This document shows positions 29,976 through 36,737 of a stretch of 38,728 nt of DNA, piece after piece. This DNA comes from a virus. How positions within the stretch are numbered: the stretch's first letter is position 1; every line of letters begins with the position of its first letter. The position numbers were made by a program, and so were the translations under genes. Under the pieces are notes generated by a model. It was not told the origin of the DNA. It worked only from the letters and a program-made list of their open reading frames with translations, and did no database searches. Location: positions 1 to 38,728 of the IMG/VR virus record IMGVR_UViG_3300031877_000004. The stretch is one strand, 5' to 3'.

Positions 29976-30542
29976 TTACTCCGCTTGCGCGGGAATGAAG
30001 CTTTCAACTGCGAAGGTTCCGAACCAGCCCTTGTGTTGTGGACGATAATCCAGCAAGCCCATCCGCGTGCCCGCGTCCTCCAGGATCTCTTTCAGCGTAG
30101 CCTCAATTCCGTCTGGTAAGCGCCTCGAATCGTAAACCAGTTGGAATTTGGCGCTCCATTTCGGCAGTTTAGCTCTGCCCTTGAGAACACGCTGTTTCTG
30201 GATCACTACTGCTCGCTCGTCCACTTCGTATTTGTCTGTGCCCAGCGGAACTTTCTCAGGCTCCACACGCATCGTCCCAGCCAAAAGGCCGGCGAGGCTC
30301 ATCCTGCGGATCTTGTACTGCTTCGCCGTGTTGATGATCATGCTGTACAAGGCTTCGCAAGGAATGTACAGCTGCTGTTTGCCGTCGATTTGTGCGATGT
30401 AGGCGCTCTTCGCTGCGTCGTCAGCCGTGCTGTAGTTCTCCATTCTCATTCTGCTTTTCGATTTCAAATTCTCAGGGTTCAAACGGTTCATTAACAGAGG
30501 CGTTAAGCCTCTGATTTCCACGTCTATTTTCTTGTAGCTCAT
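29976..30542 (-). CDS. Conserved 'GLTPLLMNR' family protein
   Basis: The ATG at 30542 follows a near-perfect GGAGGTGATTAAA. The 188-residue protein opens KKIDVEIRGLTPLLMNRLNP, a motif I know from many unannotated phage and archaeal-virus proteins found near recombination genes; the biochemical function is not known to me. Other blocks are YIPCEALYSMIINTAKQYKI and RVLKGRAKLPKWSAKFQLVY. The fold looks alpha/beta. A single-strand annealing or RNA-binding role is speculation. It stands immediately downstream of the pentamer array, so the array is its 5' leader. Confidence 0.65.
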   Translation of the reverse strand: MSYKKIDVEIRGLTPLLMNRLNPENLKSKSRMRMENYSTADDAAKSAYIAQIDGKQQLYIPCEALYSMIINTAKQYKIRRMSLAGLLAGTMRVEPEKVPLGTDKYEVDERAVVIQKQRVLKGRAKLPKWSAKFQLVYDSRRLPDGIEATLKEILEDAGTRMGLLDYRPQHKGWFGTFAVESFIPAQAE

Positions 30543-30566
30543 TTTAATCACCTCCATACCCATGAA

Positions 30567-31187
30567 GACCTAACCTCACTTGACCCTGCAAAACAGGGCT
30601 CCACCAAACTTCACATAACAGGACATCGCCAAGCCGCAATGATGCCAAGGCGAAGCTCGCCATGCATCGCCCAACATCACAGGACCATACAAAACCTAAA
30701 TGGCGCCTAACCAAGGCTTGCCCAGCAGCGCGCAACCGTGCAAAACCAGAACGAACAGTACCACGCCTAAGAATACTTAACCTCGATAACGCCTTAGCAC
30801 GCAAAACCATACAGTGCTTCACAGGACAAAACTTCACGATACCGTGCAGTGCCTCAACACTCCAAACCACACCACAATAAGACCTCACCTTAGAGTACAG
30901 TGCCCCAATGAACCCCGCTGCACCAAGCAGGACATCGCGAGACCATACCACACCTCGAAAAGCCTTACCTTGCCAGAGAAAGCCCCGCTCCACCCTTCCT
31001 CGCAACACAAAACCATAATAATGCCGTAGCTTGCAGAGCCAAACCCCACTTGACCCAACTGGACCGGACACCGCCCCTCCATGCCATGCCAGACCTCGCA
31101 ATACATCAATAGCGCCGAGCCTTGCCTTAGAGGACAGAACCGAACCCCGCAAAACCCCGCCAACCCACCCCTGACCATGCATTGCCT
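30567..31187 (-). repeat. Degenerate pentanucleotide array (NNGYN) with YYATYN hexamers
   Basis: Read on the minus strand, the 621 bases divide into 117 pentamers and six hexamers without remainder. In 99 pentamers base 3 is G and base 4 is a pyrimidine, where about 15 would be expected by chance; base 2 is usually G, base 1 and 5 vary. Typical units are TGGTA, AGGCT, TTGCG, CTGTC. The hexamers CTATTG, TTATTA, TTATTG, TTATCG, CCATTT and TCATTG shift the phase, dividing the array into blocks of 15, 17, 27, 17, 16, 11 and 14 pentamers. It starts at the stop codon of the ParB-like gene and ends just before the next gene's ribosome site. A period of five argues against coding. Confidence 0.9.
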
Positions 31188-31867
31188 TAACCATTAAACC
31201 GCACCTTCCCCAAAGCCTCTCGGCACTCCAAAACCAAATTTTTGAAGAATAGGTCATCCGTAGGGATGCAGCCAGATCTTGCCACATCGCGAATCAGCAT
31301 TAAGGCTTTCTTGAATTGCACCAACTCGCGGCCATTAGGCTGCCCATTGCAGTAAATCTTCTTGCCGCACGGCGCCGTTAAGCTCGTGATCGGCGCAGCT
31401 GATTCTCGATAAATCTCGCTGGCCGGGACATGGGTAAGCGCCACAATATCCTTAACATCGAACTTGTACTTCTGAAGCCTTTTGATATTCGCCTCTAATT
31501 CCTCTTTGCTGAAGCTTTTTCCATGGCTGCTGTTAAGCCGAACAGCCTCAGCAAACAATTCCGCCTCACTATCAAACGGCAGCTCAGCGCACTCGACATA
31601 ATCTATGCCTTTAAGCTTTCTGGCGCTTACGCGGTGAACCCCGTCAACGATAATTTTCTTCCCAACGAGAAGGCCAACCTTAACTGTTGGAAAAACGCAG
31701 CCCGCCTCCAAAGCCCGAGCGTAATTCTCCACCACATTTTTGTGATCAACTTCCATGCGCGGATAGAGACTCCAGTCGAAAATCAAGTCGGCGATCTTCT
31801 CAACACGAACAGGCGCACGGTCCCAATCCTTACCTAATTTGTCTCCCGGAGACAATTTGTCAGTCAT
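31187..31867 (-). CDS. ParB/Srx-fold protein 2
   Basis: The 226-residue protein carries a ParB/sulfiredoxin-like core: RVEKIADLIFDWSLYPRMEV, then GKKIIVDGVHRVSARKLKGI as the nucleotide-binding DGxHR box, and FAEAVRLNSSHGKSFSKEEL leading to a helical domain KYKFDVKDIVALTHVPASEI that resembles the ParB helix-turn-helix. The C-terminal region has two Cys. It is upstream of the pentamer array. No ParA is visible. AGGAGG precedes its ATG. Confidence 0.75.
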   Translation of the reverse strand: MTDKLSPGDKLGKDWDRAPVRVEKIADLIFDWSLYPRMEVDHKNVVENYARALEAGCVFPTVKVGLLVGKKIIVDGVHRVSARKLKGIDYVECAELPFDSEAELFAEAVRLNSSHGKSFSKEELEANIKRLQKYKFDVKDIVALTHVPASEIYRESAAPITSLTAPCGKKIYCNGQPNGRELVQFKKALMLIRDVARSGCIPTDDLFFKNLVLECREALGKVRFNG

Positions 31868-31870
31868 GCT

Positions 31871-32161
31871 TTACCTCCTAATCAATCTCCTTAACGGTTT
31901 GAGGTTCGTGCTTCCGCATTCTCCGCAGGTTTTGATGGCTGCCGCGCCTGTGTCAAAGTGGGTTCGAATAACGTTGTCCGGCGTCAGCAGCGTGTAGCAG
32001 TCTAGGCAGCGGTGCGTGGGTTTCACGCCCACGCGGTTTATGCAGCCGTGGTGACAGATCTCTCCGTTTAGCAAGTCGATGTTGCGAAGCACAGACTTAC
32101 CACAGATATGGCATAGTCTTCGCTCTGGCGAGATCTTGCGATATAGAAGGGTGATGCTCAA
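31871..32161 (-). CDS. Multi-CxxC zinc-binding protein (96 aa)
   Basis: The protein has CHIC near residue 17, CHHGC near 36, CLDC near 52 and CGECG near 79, enough for two zinc sites in treble-clef or ribbon form. It starts MSITLLYRKISPERRLCHIC from a TTG that overlaps the stop of the upstream ParB-like gene, so the two are coupled. It lies between the two ParB-like genes and may be an accessory DNA-binding factor. Confidence 0.65.
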   Translation of the reverse strand: MSITLLYRKISPERRLCHICGKSVLRNIDLLNGEICHHGCINRVGVKPTHRCLDCYTLLTPDNVIRTHFDTGAAAIKTCGECGSTNLKPLRRLIRR

Positions 32162-33162
32162 TTCGCTGATAACTCCTTAAGTTTATGATCGACTTTTCCA
32201 TCTGGAAACTCACGGTGGTCAATGAGGATTTCAATATGGCATTCTGGGCATTCGATCTTGAAGCCGGTGAGTAAAGGCTCCGCCTTAGGTTCCTGCGGCT
32301 CGAGAGTGGAATCCACAAACTTCTTAAGCTTCTCTACGGTCCAAGCTTCTTGCACTGTCTTCTCTGCAGCCTCAAGTTGCTTGTCTGGACGATCTTTCAA
32401 CCTCAAAAGTTGTTGCCCATGTTCTACCCCAATTTTGCCGTCGACGGCAAAATCTTTAACACCTTCGGGAAGGTAGGACATCTGAATGTATTTGTAGATG
32501 GTTCGCTCCGCTTGTTTTCCTCCAGTGAGCCCCTCGATTCGCTTGGCTAAGGCGCCTACTACTTGTTCTCCGTAGATCTTGCCAGATTCGTCTCTTTGCA
32601 TCTCATAGAGTTGCCGATATGCCTCTGCCTTGTCCATGGCTGGCAAATCGACGCGGTGAAGGTTCTCTGCAAGCTGCCACTCTATGATTTCACGTTCATC
32701 TTTGAAGGGGTGAACCCTGGCCAGAATGGTTGCGCCCATCCGAGATTTCATACCCTCGTAGCGCAGCCGACCCACCACTCCCCGATACAGACCTTCTTCG
32801 TTTGGAGGCGCCACCACAATCGGCTCGATCTGGCCATGACACGTGAAACTCATAGCCATGTTCTTAATGTCCTCTTCCTTCACGGCTTTCCGTATGGATT
32901 CCTTCCAAAAAATCCGGTTCAAGGGAATCTCTACATATTGATCTCCAGCAGCCGGCAATGGTGGAGGAGTCGGGATATACGTAGTAGGAGCCTCAGCCCT
33001 CCTAGCCTCCTTCGCGGCTTCTGTTACCACGGGAACACCCGCGAGCTCTCTAGGGCATCGGCGATTAAACACGGCGTAGTTTATGATGCGTATCCTGCAA
33101 TCGCGAAGCGTCAAGCCTTCACGCTTGCAGTCCTTACACGCTACGGGGATTGGAGCACTCAT
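32158..33162 (-). CDS. ParB-like protein 1 with zinc ribbons at both ends
   Basis: The 334-residue protein opens with CKDCKREGLTLRDC, a small zinc site, then a Pro-rich linker and a full ParB core from about 75: IPLNRIFWKESIRKAVKEED, GQIEPIVV, GVVGRLRYEGMK and AENLHRVDLPAMDKAEAYRQ, followed by a helix-turn-helix domain (ERTIYKYIQMSYLPEGVKDF) and a C-terminal CPECHIEI ribbon. Chromosomal ParB lacks such ends. Roles could be plasmid-like partition, DNA binding, or a nuclease-type activity as in phage ParB proteins. Confidence 0.85.
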   Translation of the reverse strand: MSAPIPVACKDCKREGLTLRDCRIRIINYAVFNRRCPRELAGVPVVTEAAKEARRAEAPTTYIPTPPPLPAAGDQYVEIPLNRIFWKESIRKAVKEEDIKNMAMSFTCHGQIEPIVVAPPNEEGLYRGVVGRLRYEGMKSRMGATILARVHPFKDEREIIEWQLAENLHRVDLPAMDKAEAYRQLYEMQRDESGKIYGEQVVGALAKRIEGLTGGKQAERTIYKYIQMSYLPEGVKDFAVDGKIGVEHGQQLLRLKDRPDKQLEAAEKTVQEAWTVEKLKKFVDSTLEPQEPKAEPLLTGFKIECPECHIEILIDHREFPDGKVDHKLKELSAN

Positions 33163-33497
33163 GTTTCTAATGCCTCCTCGATCTGATCCAGGATCTCTTG
33201 ACGTCGGTGCTTACTCAAAGAAGGTTCATACGAAAATCGCAGAACCTTTAAGCCCATCTTTCGCAGTTTCTCGTCGATAAGCTCGTCTTTCAAGCGTTGG
33301 TGTTCCGATTCATGTGGAGGACCATCCAAGTAGACGCATAACCCTTTCGCCGGCCAATAGTAGTCGGGAACCGTGGCTTCAAGCACAATCTCCGTGTCCC
33401 GGAACATTCCTTCAGTTAGGCGGCGTTCCTCCAAGCCTAAGAGCACATCCACCTCAGCATGGCTAGGCGAGACTCTCATTTTTTCTCGGAAACTCAA
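33159..33497 (-). CDS. Vsr/DUF559-like PD-(D/E)XK endonuclease
   Basis: The TTG at 33497 overlaps the previous stop and has GAGGG six bases upstream; ATG 33479 is an alternative. The 112-residue protein has the DUF559/Vsr pattern: SHAEVDVLLGLEER at the start, VPDYYWPAKGLCVYLDGPPH with the catalytic Asp pair region, then RLKDELIDEKLRKMGLKVLR. Related proteins nick or repair DNA. Its end overlaps the start of the ParB-like gene. Confidence 0.8.
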   Translation of the reverse strand: MSFREKMRVSPSHAEVDVLLGLEERRLTEGMFRDTEIVLEATVPDYYWPAKGLCVYLDGPPHESEHQRLKDELIDEKLRKMGLKVLRFSYEPSLSKHRRQEILDQIEEALET

Positions 33498-34051
33498 AAG
33501 TATCCCTCTGGGTATTCGTCCCATTCTTGTTCTAGGTCGTCGAAATCTTGTTCAACTTCCGCAAGCGGGTTAAAATCGCAGTTTGGGCAACCATAGAACT
33601 GTTGTTCATCGACGCAAGTGTCACAAGGAGAACCTGACTCATCGATGAATTTGCCTTTTCTAACTTTGTTCTGGAACCTTTGAACTTTCTTTTCGTCAGA
33701 GGCCCAATCATACGTGGCGCTTTGACTGTCTAAGCTTTCGGAGTCCCATCCTTGATTTGAAATATGCCATTCTCCCCTAATTTTGGGACCCACTTCCTGG
33801 AGAGCTGCTTGAATAGCTTTTTTTGTTTCTGGTTTTTCAATTAAATCATTGGACATGAAAATGATGATAGGGCTTCCAGCCATGTACCAAGGCACCTTAG
33901 GCAGATCGAGGAGAACGATAGCCATCTTTTTAGGATCAACCTTGCTGACACCGACTGCAAGAGGAACTTTCTTGAAATGACGCCGGAGCGTATCTATAAC
34001 CTCTGCAGGAATCGGTTTCTCAAAAGTCAATTCTCGAAGCTGAATATACAT
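33494..34051 (-). CDS. Hypothetical protein with C-terminal zinc site (185 aa)
   Basis: The N-terminal 90 residues look like a compact alpha/beta domain (LRRHFKKVPLAVGVSKVDPK, MAIVLLDLPKVPWYMAG). Near residue 142 comes CDTCVDEQQFYGCPNCDF, a zinc ribbon, and a strongly acidic tail ending DEYPEGYF. No family is recognised. It lies in an operon with a nuclease, ParB-like and zinc proteins. Confidence 0.65.
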   Translation of the reverse strand: MYIQLRELTFEKPIPAEVIDTLRRHFKKVPLAVGVSKVDPKKMAIVLLDLPKVPWYMAGSPIIIFMSNDLIEKPETKKAIQAALQEVGPKIRGEWHISNQGWDSESLDSQSATYDWASDEKKVQRFQNKVRKGKFIDESGSPCDTCVDEQQFYGCPNCDFNPLAEVEQDFDDLEQEWDEYPEGYF

Positions 34052-34063
34052 GAGAGAAAACTC

Positions 34064-34552
34064 CTAGCCACCTTCAGGCTTCTCTTTTGATCGAGACTCT
34101 TCGGCTTCCCCTAGCTTCTTGATCGCTTTGCGACCGATGAACTGTTTCTCCTTGCCCGAAAGCTGATAGATGTATTCGCCTAACTCCAGCTTGCCGCCTG
34201 CTCGCGTCAAGGCCTTCGCCAGCTCCGCTGCCACTGGATCGTCAAAGTCCGCGAAGTGCTCCGGGTTTTTAATCCAGCCTGCCTTCCCCGGTTCGGCTGG
34301 TTCTTTTTGATACGTGAGCCAAGGCAACTGGTCAAGATCACTTAGATCGAGCGTTGGAATATCCTCGGGTCCCGTGATCTCGCCTTGAAGCCACTCGTCC
34401 AGCATATGCTCGAGGCCCAGCCTAGCCGCCACCGGATCCTCTCCCTCGTCCAATTCAGCCTCCACCGAATAGAAAGTCTTCAACCATTCTCCTTCAGGAC
34501 CCTTAACCGGCACAGTTTTTCCTTTCCCGACCACGATCTTACTTACTCGCAT
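34064..34552 (-). CDS. Hypothetical protein (162 aa)
   Basis: The ATG at 34552 is chosen because GAGGCGAGGATC stands before it. The protein begins MRVSKIVVGKGKTVPVKGPE with a beta-rich first part (FYSVEAELDEGEDPVAARLG, a possible ssDNA-binding/OB-like N-terminus), followed by a helical part and a basic tail rich in Lys and Glu. The start resembles small viral proteins that co-occur with recombination genes, but I cannot name the family. Confidence 0.6.
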   Translation of the reverse strand: MRVSKIVVGKGKTVPVKGPEGEWLKTFYSVEAELDEGEDPVAARLGLEHMLDEWLQGEITGPEDIPTLDLSDLDQLPWLTYQKEPAEPGKAGWIKNPEHFADFDDPVAAELAKALTRAGGKLELGEYIYQLSGKEKQFIGRKAIKKLGEAEESRSKEKPEGG

Positions 34553-34662
34553 GATCCTCGCCTCTGATGTCCAACCATAAACAGCAGCTTCCATCTTCCC
34601 AGAACCAAACGGACCGACCACTGCCGATACCAGCTAGGATAGAACTTAAACTCCAGTCTCAT
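34543..34662 (-). CDS. 39-residue basic mini-protein
   Basis: The frame MRLEFKFYPSWYRQWSVRLV, then a Leu/Trp-rich stretch and a basic end, starts at an ATG with GAGGGTG upstream and overlaps the previous stop (ATGA). Its own stop overlaps the start of the next gene by ten bases. It might be membrane-active because of its amphipathic hydrophobic centre; no family is recognised. Confidence 0.45.
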   Translation of the reverse strand: MRLEFKFYPSWYRQWSVRLVLGRWKLLFMVGHQRRGSCE

Positions 34663-34823
34663 GGCTGCACCCTCTTGTATGGAGGACCCCTCAACCCTAT
34701 TCGGGCCCTACATTCCGGACACGTGGCCGCATAGTAGTGCTTGTTGCGGAGGAGCTGAGCCTCCTCGGCCGGCAACACATAGCCGCATCTCCAGCATGGC
34801 CTATCAAGTGGTTTCTTGGTCAT
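34659..34823 (-). CDS. Zinc-ribbon mini-protein (54 aa)
   Basis: The ATG at 34823 has GAGGCGAGG upstream and overlaps the stop of a 37-residue Cys-rich gene. The protein MTKKPLDRPCWRCGYVLPAE has CWRC near residue 10 and CPEC near residue 35, a compact zinc ribbon, with a basic C-terminus. A longer frame from 34916 is not preferred because another gene occupies that stretch in a second frame. Confidence 0.65.
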   Translation of the reverse strand: MTKKPLDRPCWRCGYVLPAEEAQLLRNKHYYAATCPECRARIGLRGPPYKRVQP

Positions 34824-34933
34824 GTACCTCGCCTCTTCTCTAAATAGCGATAACACACCGTGAGGTGTCTCCAGCAGGGCGCGATAACATACTCGCATTC
34901 TTTCGAAAAGGGGCATGGTTCACGTTCGCTCAT
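34820..34933 (-). CDS. 37-residue Cys-rich mini-protein
   Basis: The frame MSEREPCPFSKECEYVIAPC continues WRHLTVCYRYLEKRRGT. Cys at 7, 13, 20 and 27 with regular spacing form a likely zinc site. GGGGAG stands seven bases before the ATG and the TGA overlaps the next ATG. The fold type is common among tiny archaeal-virus proteins; function is unknown. Confidence 0.55.
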   Translation of the reverse strand: MSEREPCPFSKECEYVIAPCWRHLTVCYRYLEKRRGT

Positions 34934-34946
34934 TCCTCAACTCCCC

Positions 34947-35141
34947 CTATGTACGTCGCATTCCTTTTTTGAAGGTCCATAAAGAATCCCAGGTTGCAGG
35001 ATGTTTCTCTCGGAGCATGTCTCGGACCGCTTCTCGAATCGCTTCAGCACGGGACCCATAGATTTCCTTTTCAACCAGCGCATCAAGGCCAATAATGAAC
35101 TTGTTTGGAAGCCTTAAACTGATTTGAATCTCCTTCATCAT
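34947..35141 (-). CDS. Ribbon-helix-helix regulator (64 aa)
   Basis: The protein MMKEIQISLRLPNKFIIGLD has the beta strand of an RHH fold, then LVEKEIYGSRAEAIREAVRD with the helix-turn-helix, followed by MLREKH and a basic tail. It is a CopG/MetJ-type DNA-binding protein. It differs clearly from the RHH pair at 36.0-36.7 kb. It is in the middle of the early operon. Confidence 0.75.
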   Translation of the reverse strand: MMKEIQISLRLPNKFIIGLDALVEKEIYGSRAEAIREAVRDMLREKHPATWDSLWTFKKGMRRT

Positions 35142-35189
35142 GTTCGTGACGTCTCCTCAGTTTTGCGTTTCTTCCTCTTCCGATGATAG

Positions 35190-35423
35190 TCATAGGGCCA
35201 AAGCTTCTTTTTCATTCCAATCCCTGGCGTAGCGAAGAACATACTCTATGGTGCCTAAGGCACCGATGGCCTGCTCCCATTTTTCATCATGGATAAGCTG
35301 CGCAACCCTGATCAAACAATCATTTGCCATCTCCTTCAGCTCCTTGAGGATGCCTCTCCGAATCTCCTCTGCAGACTCAACTTCCACGCTCAACGAAGAA
35401 CCCCTCTTCCTGTAGCCGCTCAT
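35190..35423 (-). CDS. Small helical hypothetical protein (77 aa)
   Basis: The protein starts MSGYRKRGSSLSVEVESAEE and is almost all helical (IRRGILKELKEMANDCLIRV, QAIGALGTIEYVLRYARDW). It has no motif that I recognise. It lies between an RHH gene and another small gene in the early operon. Confidence 0.6.
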   Translation of the reverse strand: MSGYRKRGSSLSVEVESAEEIRRGILKELKEMANDCLIRVAQLIHDEKWEQAIGALGTIEYVLRYARDWNEKEALAL

Positions 35424-35431
35424 AGGCTCGC

Positions 35432-35713
35432 TTAACTCGGGCAGCAGGCTGTTCCGATGAGCCGGCGCCTGGGGATTTGATCCCCGTAACGACGAGACGT
35501 TTGAAACCGTCTGCGAATGTAGTTGGCTACGAGCAAAGCCTCACCTTGCAACGCGGCATTGAAGATACTACGTATATCCTCAGCTGGTATGTTCTCTGCG
35601 AGTTGGACGTTGTTGCGGTGAATCGGATACCAGCGCTGGCCATCCACACTCCACTCATAAACCTCCGTAGAGCGCAGACCATACTCTCGGCACTTACGAA
35701 AATGGACTTGCAC
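35432..35713 (-). CDS. Hypothetical basic protein (93 aa)
   Basis: The GTG at 35713 has AAGGAGG eight bases upstream. The protein begins MQVHFRKCREYGLRSTEVYE and looks alpha/beta with a basic middle (YIRRRFQTSRRYGDQIPRRR) that suits nucleic-acid binding. Three Cys are scattered. No family is recognised. Confidence 0.6.
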   Translation of the reverse strand: MQVHFRKCREYGLRSTEVYEWSVDGQRWYPIHRNNVQLAENIPAEDIRSIFNAALQGEALLVANYIRRRFQTSRRYGDQIPRRRLIGTACCPS

Positions 35714-35715
35714 GG

Positions 35716-35922
35716 CTAGGCCTCCTTTTGGAGTGTTCTAGCTTTCCGGATATCCACCGGAATCTTTTCGCCGATAGGATAGCCTACGAAGATCTCTTGG
35801 CTGGTCGAGATCAAGGTGAGAACGTGTCCTTCAGCGCTCTTCAGCTTCACCCGAAACTTGGTGCCCTCAGCCGTCTCCGTCTTCGACCGAGAAACCACCC
35901 TAAACTCAATGACACCACTCAA
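35716..35922 (-). CDS. Small beta-barrel-like protein (68 aa)
   Basis: The TTG start has GGAGG eight bases upstream. The protein MSGVIEFRVVSRSKTETAEG, then KFRVKLKSAEGHVLTLISTS and YPIGEKIPVDI, has the strand alternation of a small five-stranded barrel such as an OB or SH3 fold. It may bind DNA or RNA. Family not recognised. Confidence 0.6.
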   Translation of the reverse strand: MSGVIEFRVVSRSKTETAEGTKFRVKLKSAEGHVLTLISTSQEIFVGYPIGEKIPVDIRKARTLQKEA

Positions 35923-35925
35923 AAC

Positions 35926-36018
35926 CTACGCCTCCTTCTCCGCTGACGCCTCAGCCTTCTTCTTGATGGCTACGAGGAGGTCCCGGATCCTCAGAAGCTG
36001 GTCCCTACGCCTACCCAA
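35926..36018 (-). CDS. 30-residue helical mini-protein
   Basis: The frame MGRRRDQLLRIRDLLVAIKK continues KAEASAEKEA and forms one amphipathic helix. It starts at TTG with AAGGAGG, which lies inside the end of the RHH gene upstream, and is followed four bases later by the next TTG start. It may be a real mini-protein or a translation relay between its neighbours. Confidence 0.5.
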   Translation of the reverse strand: MGRRRDQLLRIRDLLVAIKKKAEASAEKEA

Positions 36019-36020
36019 CG

Positions 36021-36173
36021 TTAAGCCTCCTTGGGTAGGTATTGTTCGAGAAGTCTACGAATCGCTTCTTTCGCGATTTCAGCTCTGCTTGTAAAGCCAT
36101 GTTTGCCAATTAAGGCGTCTATTTCGTCTGCCAATTGTTGAGGAATCTTTAGTGTTACGTATCCATTACTCAC
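36021..36173 (-). CDS. Small RHH regulator, first gene of the early minus operon
   Basis: The 50-residue protein MSNGYVTLKIPQQLADEIDA continues LIGKHGFTSRAEIAKEAIRR and LLEQYLPKEA, a complete ribbon-helix-helix domain. It shares the 14-residue block EIAKEAIRRLLEQY and much of the rest with the divergently transcribed RHH protein at 36315-36737, so the two are paralogues. It starts at GTG with GAGGTG six bases upstream; the TATA box at 36209-36218 gives a leader of about 14 bases. A copy of the operator motif overlaps its start codon, which suggests direct autoregulation. Confidence 0.8.
   Translation of the reverse strand: MSNGYVTLKIPQQLADEIDALIGKHGFTSRAEIAKEAIRRLLEQYLPKEA
36163..36172. promoter_or_regulatory. 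Operator copy 1 (CCATTACTCA)
   Basis: CCATTACTCA overlaps the GTG start of the minus-strand RHH gene. The same word recurs at 36232 and inverted at 36298, all within 150 bases of the divergent promoters. Binding here would block translation start or early elongation of the minus operon. Confidence 0.45.
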
Positions 36174-36208
36174 ACTTTACACCTCGCGGTTACCTTTTTT
36201 AGAGGAAG

Positions 36209-36218
36209 TTATATTTAA
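36209..36218 (-). promoter_or_regulatory. TATA box of the early minus operon
   Basis: On the minus strand AAAGCTTAAATATAAC contains TTAAATATAA. A start about 26 bases downstream (near 36187) puts GAGGTG and the GTG start of the RHH gene in a very short leader. The plus-strand promoter has almost the same sequence (AAGCTTAAAATA). Confidence 0.6.
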
Positions 36219-36231
36219 GCTTTGCGTAATA

Positions 36232-36241
36232 CATTACTCAT
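36232..36241. promoter_or_regulatory. Operator copy 2 (CATTACTCAT)
   Basis: CATTACTCAT is located some 14-23 bases upstream of the minus-strand TATA box, next to where TFB would contact DNA. It shares ATTACTCA with copies 1 and 3 and probably binds one or both RHH proteins. A bound protein here could either activate or exclude the basal factors. Confidence 0.5.
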
Positions 36242-36274
36242 GGAATACTCTTCTATATTAGGTTTTCATAAAGC

Positions 36275-36282
36275 TTAAAATA
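36275..36282 (+). promoter_or_regulatory. TATA box of the plus RHH/coiled-coil operon
   Basis: AAAGCTTAAAATAG contains TTAAAATA. A transcription start about 26 bases downstream (near 36305) leaves a leader of roughly ten bases before the ATG at 36315, typical for archaea. Operator copy 3 covers this start site. Confidence 0.55.
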
Positions 36283-36297
36283 GCCCATGTCGCATAA

Positions 36298-36308
36298 ATG
36301 AGTAATGG
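36298..36308. promoter_or_regulatory. Operator copy 3 (ATGAGTAATGG, inverted)
   Basis: ATGAGTAATGG is the reverse complement of the operator word at copies 1 and 2 and covers the expected transcription start of the plus RHH gene. It also resembles the first codons of the minus RHH gene (GTGAGTAATGG), followed here by a stop codon, so it may be a remnant of duplication of the regulator gene. Confidence 0.5.
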
Positions 36309-36314
36309 GTAGAT

Positions 36315-36737
36315 ATGAAGAAGACAAATCATGTGACAATTAAAATACCTGAAGAGCTTGTCGCAGACATGGACAAGCTAAAAGGGAAATATGGTTTCCG
36401 AAGCAGAGGAGAAATAGCCAAAGAAGCAATCAGACGCTTATTGGAGCAATATTCCTCACAATTAGAACTAGAGCATTTTAATCTAAACGAGCATGGCGTT
36501 GTGATCCTTGATCGTAGTCTGAATCCACCAAAGGGGCGCCTATTTCAAGTCTACTTTAGGCCGGAAGGAGTTCTGTGTGAATTCTGCCAGAGCGATAAAT
36601 GTAGACACGTCAAGTTTTCGTTGGGCCTCCCAAAGGTGCAAGATATCCTGAGCAAGAAGGGCTGGGAAATTCCCACAGAGGAGTTGACAGACGAGGAAAT
36701 CAAAGCTGCTCTTGATGAGCTCGCCAAGAAACGATAG
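36315..36737 (+). CDS. RHH regulator with C-terminal Cys/His extension
   Basis: Residues 1-50 form an RHH domain (VTIKIPEELVADMDKLKGKY, GFRSRGEIAKEAIRRLLEQY) nearly the same as the divergent small regulator. The following 90 residues contain VYFRPEGVLCEFCQSDKCRH, a probable zinc site, and an acidic helical end (LTDEEIKAALDELAKKR). Likely the lysogeny-side repressor or its antagonist; the zinc part may sense a ligand or mediate oligomerisation. Its short leader carries no strong ribosome site, consistent with nearly leaderless expression. Confidence 0.85.
   Translation: MKKTNHVTIKIPEELVADMDKLKGKYGFRSRGEIAKEAIRRLLEQYSSQLELEHFNLNEHGVVILDRSLNPPKGRLFQVYFRPEGVLCEFCQSDKCRHVKFSLGLPKVQDILSKKGWEIPTEELTDEEIKAALDELAKKR

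Noticed and set aside
30544-31287. Open frame of 247 codons on the minus strand (and a shorter one at 30885-31178) through the pentamer array
   Set aside because: The five-base period is not a multiple of three, the translated sequence is compositionally odd (Trp, Gly, Val, Arg), no ribosome site is present, and openness follows from the rarity of stop codons in NNGYN units.
32222-33186. Long plus-strand frames (for example 32563-33186, 207 codons) opposite the ParB-like gene
   Set aside because: They lie wholly antisense to a gene with clear ParB motifs and show no domain or ribosome site.
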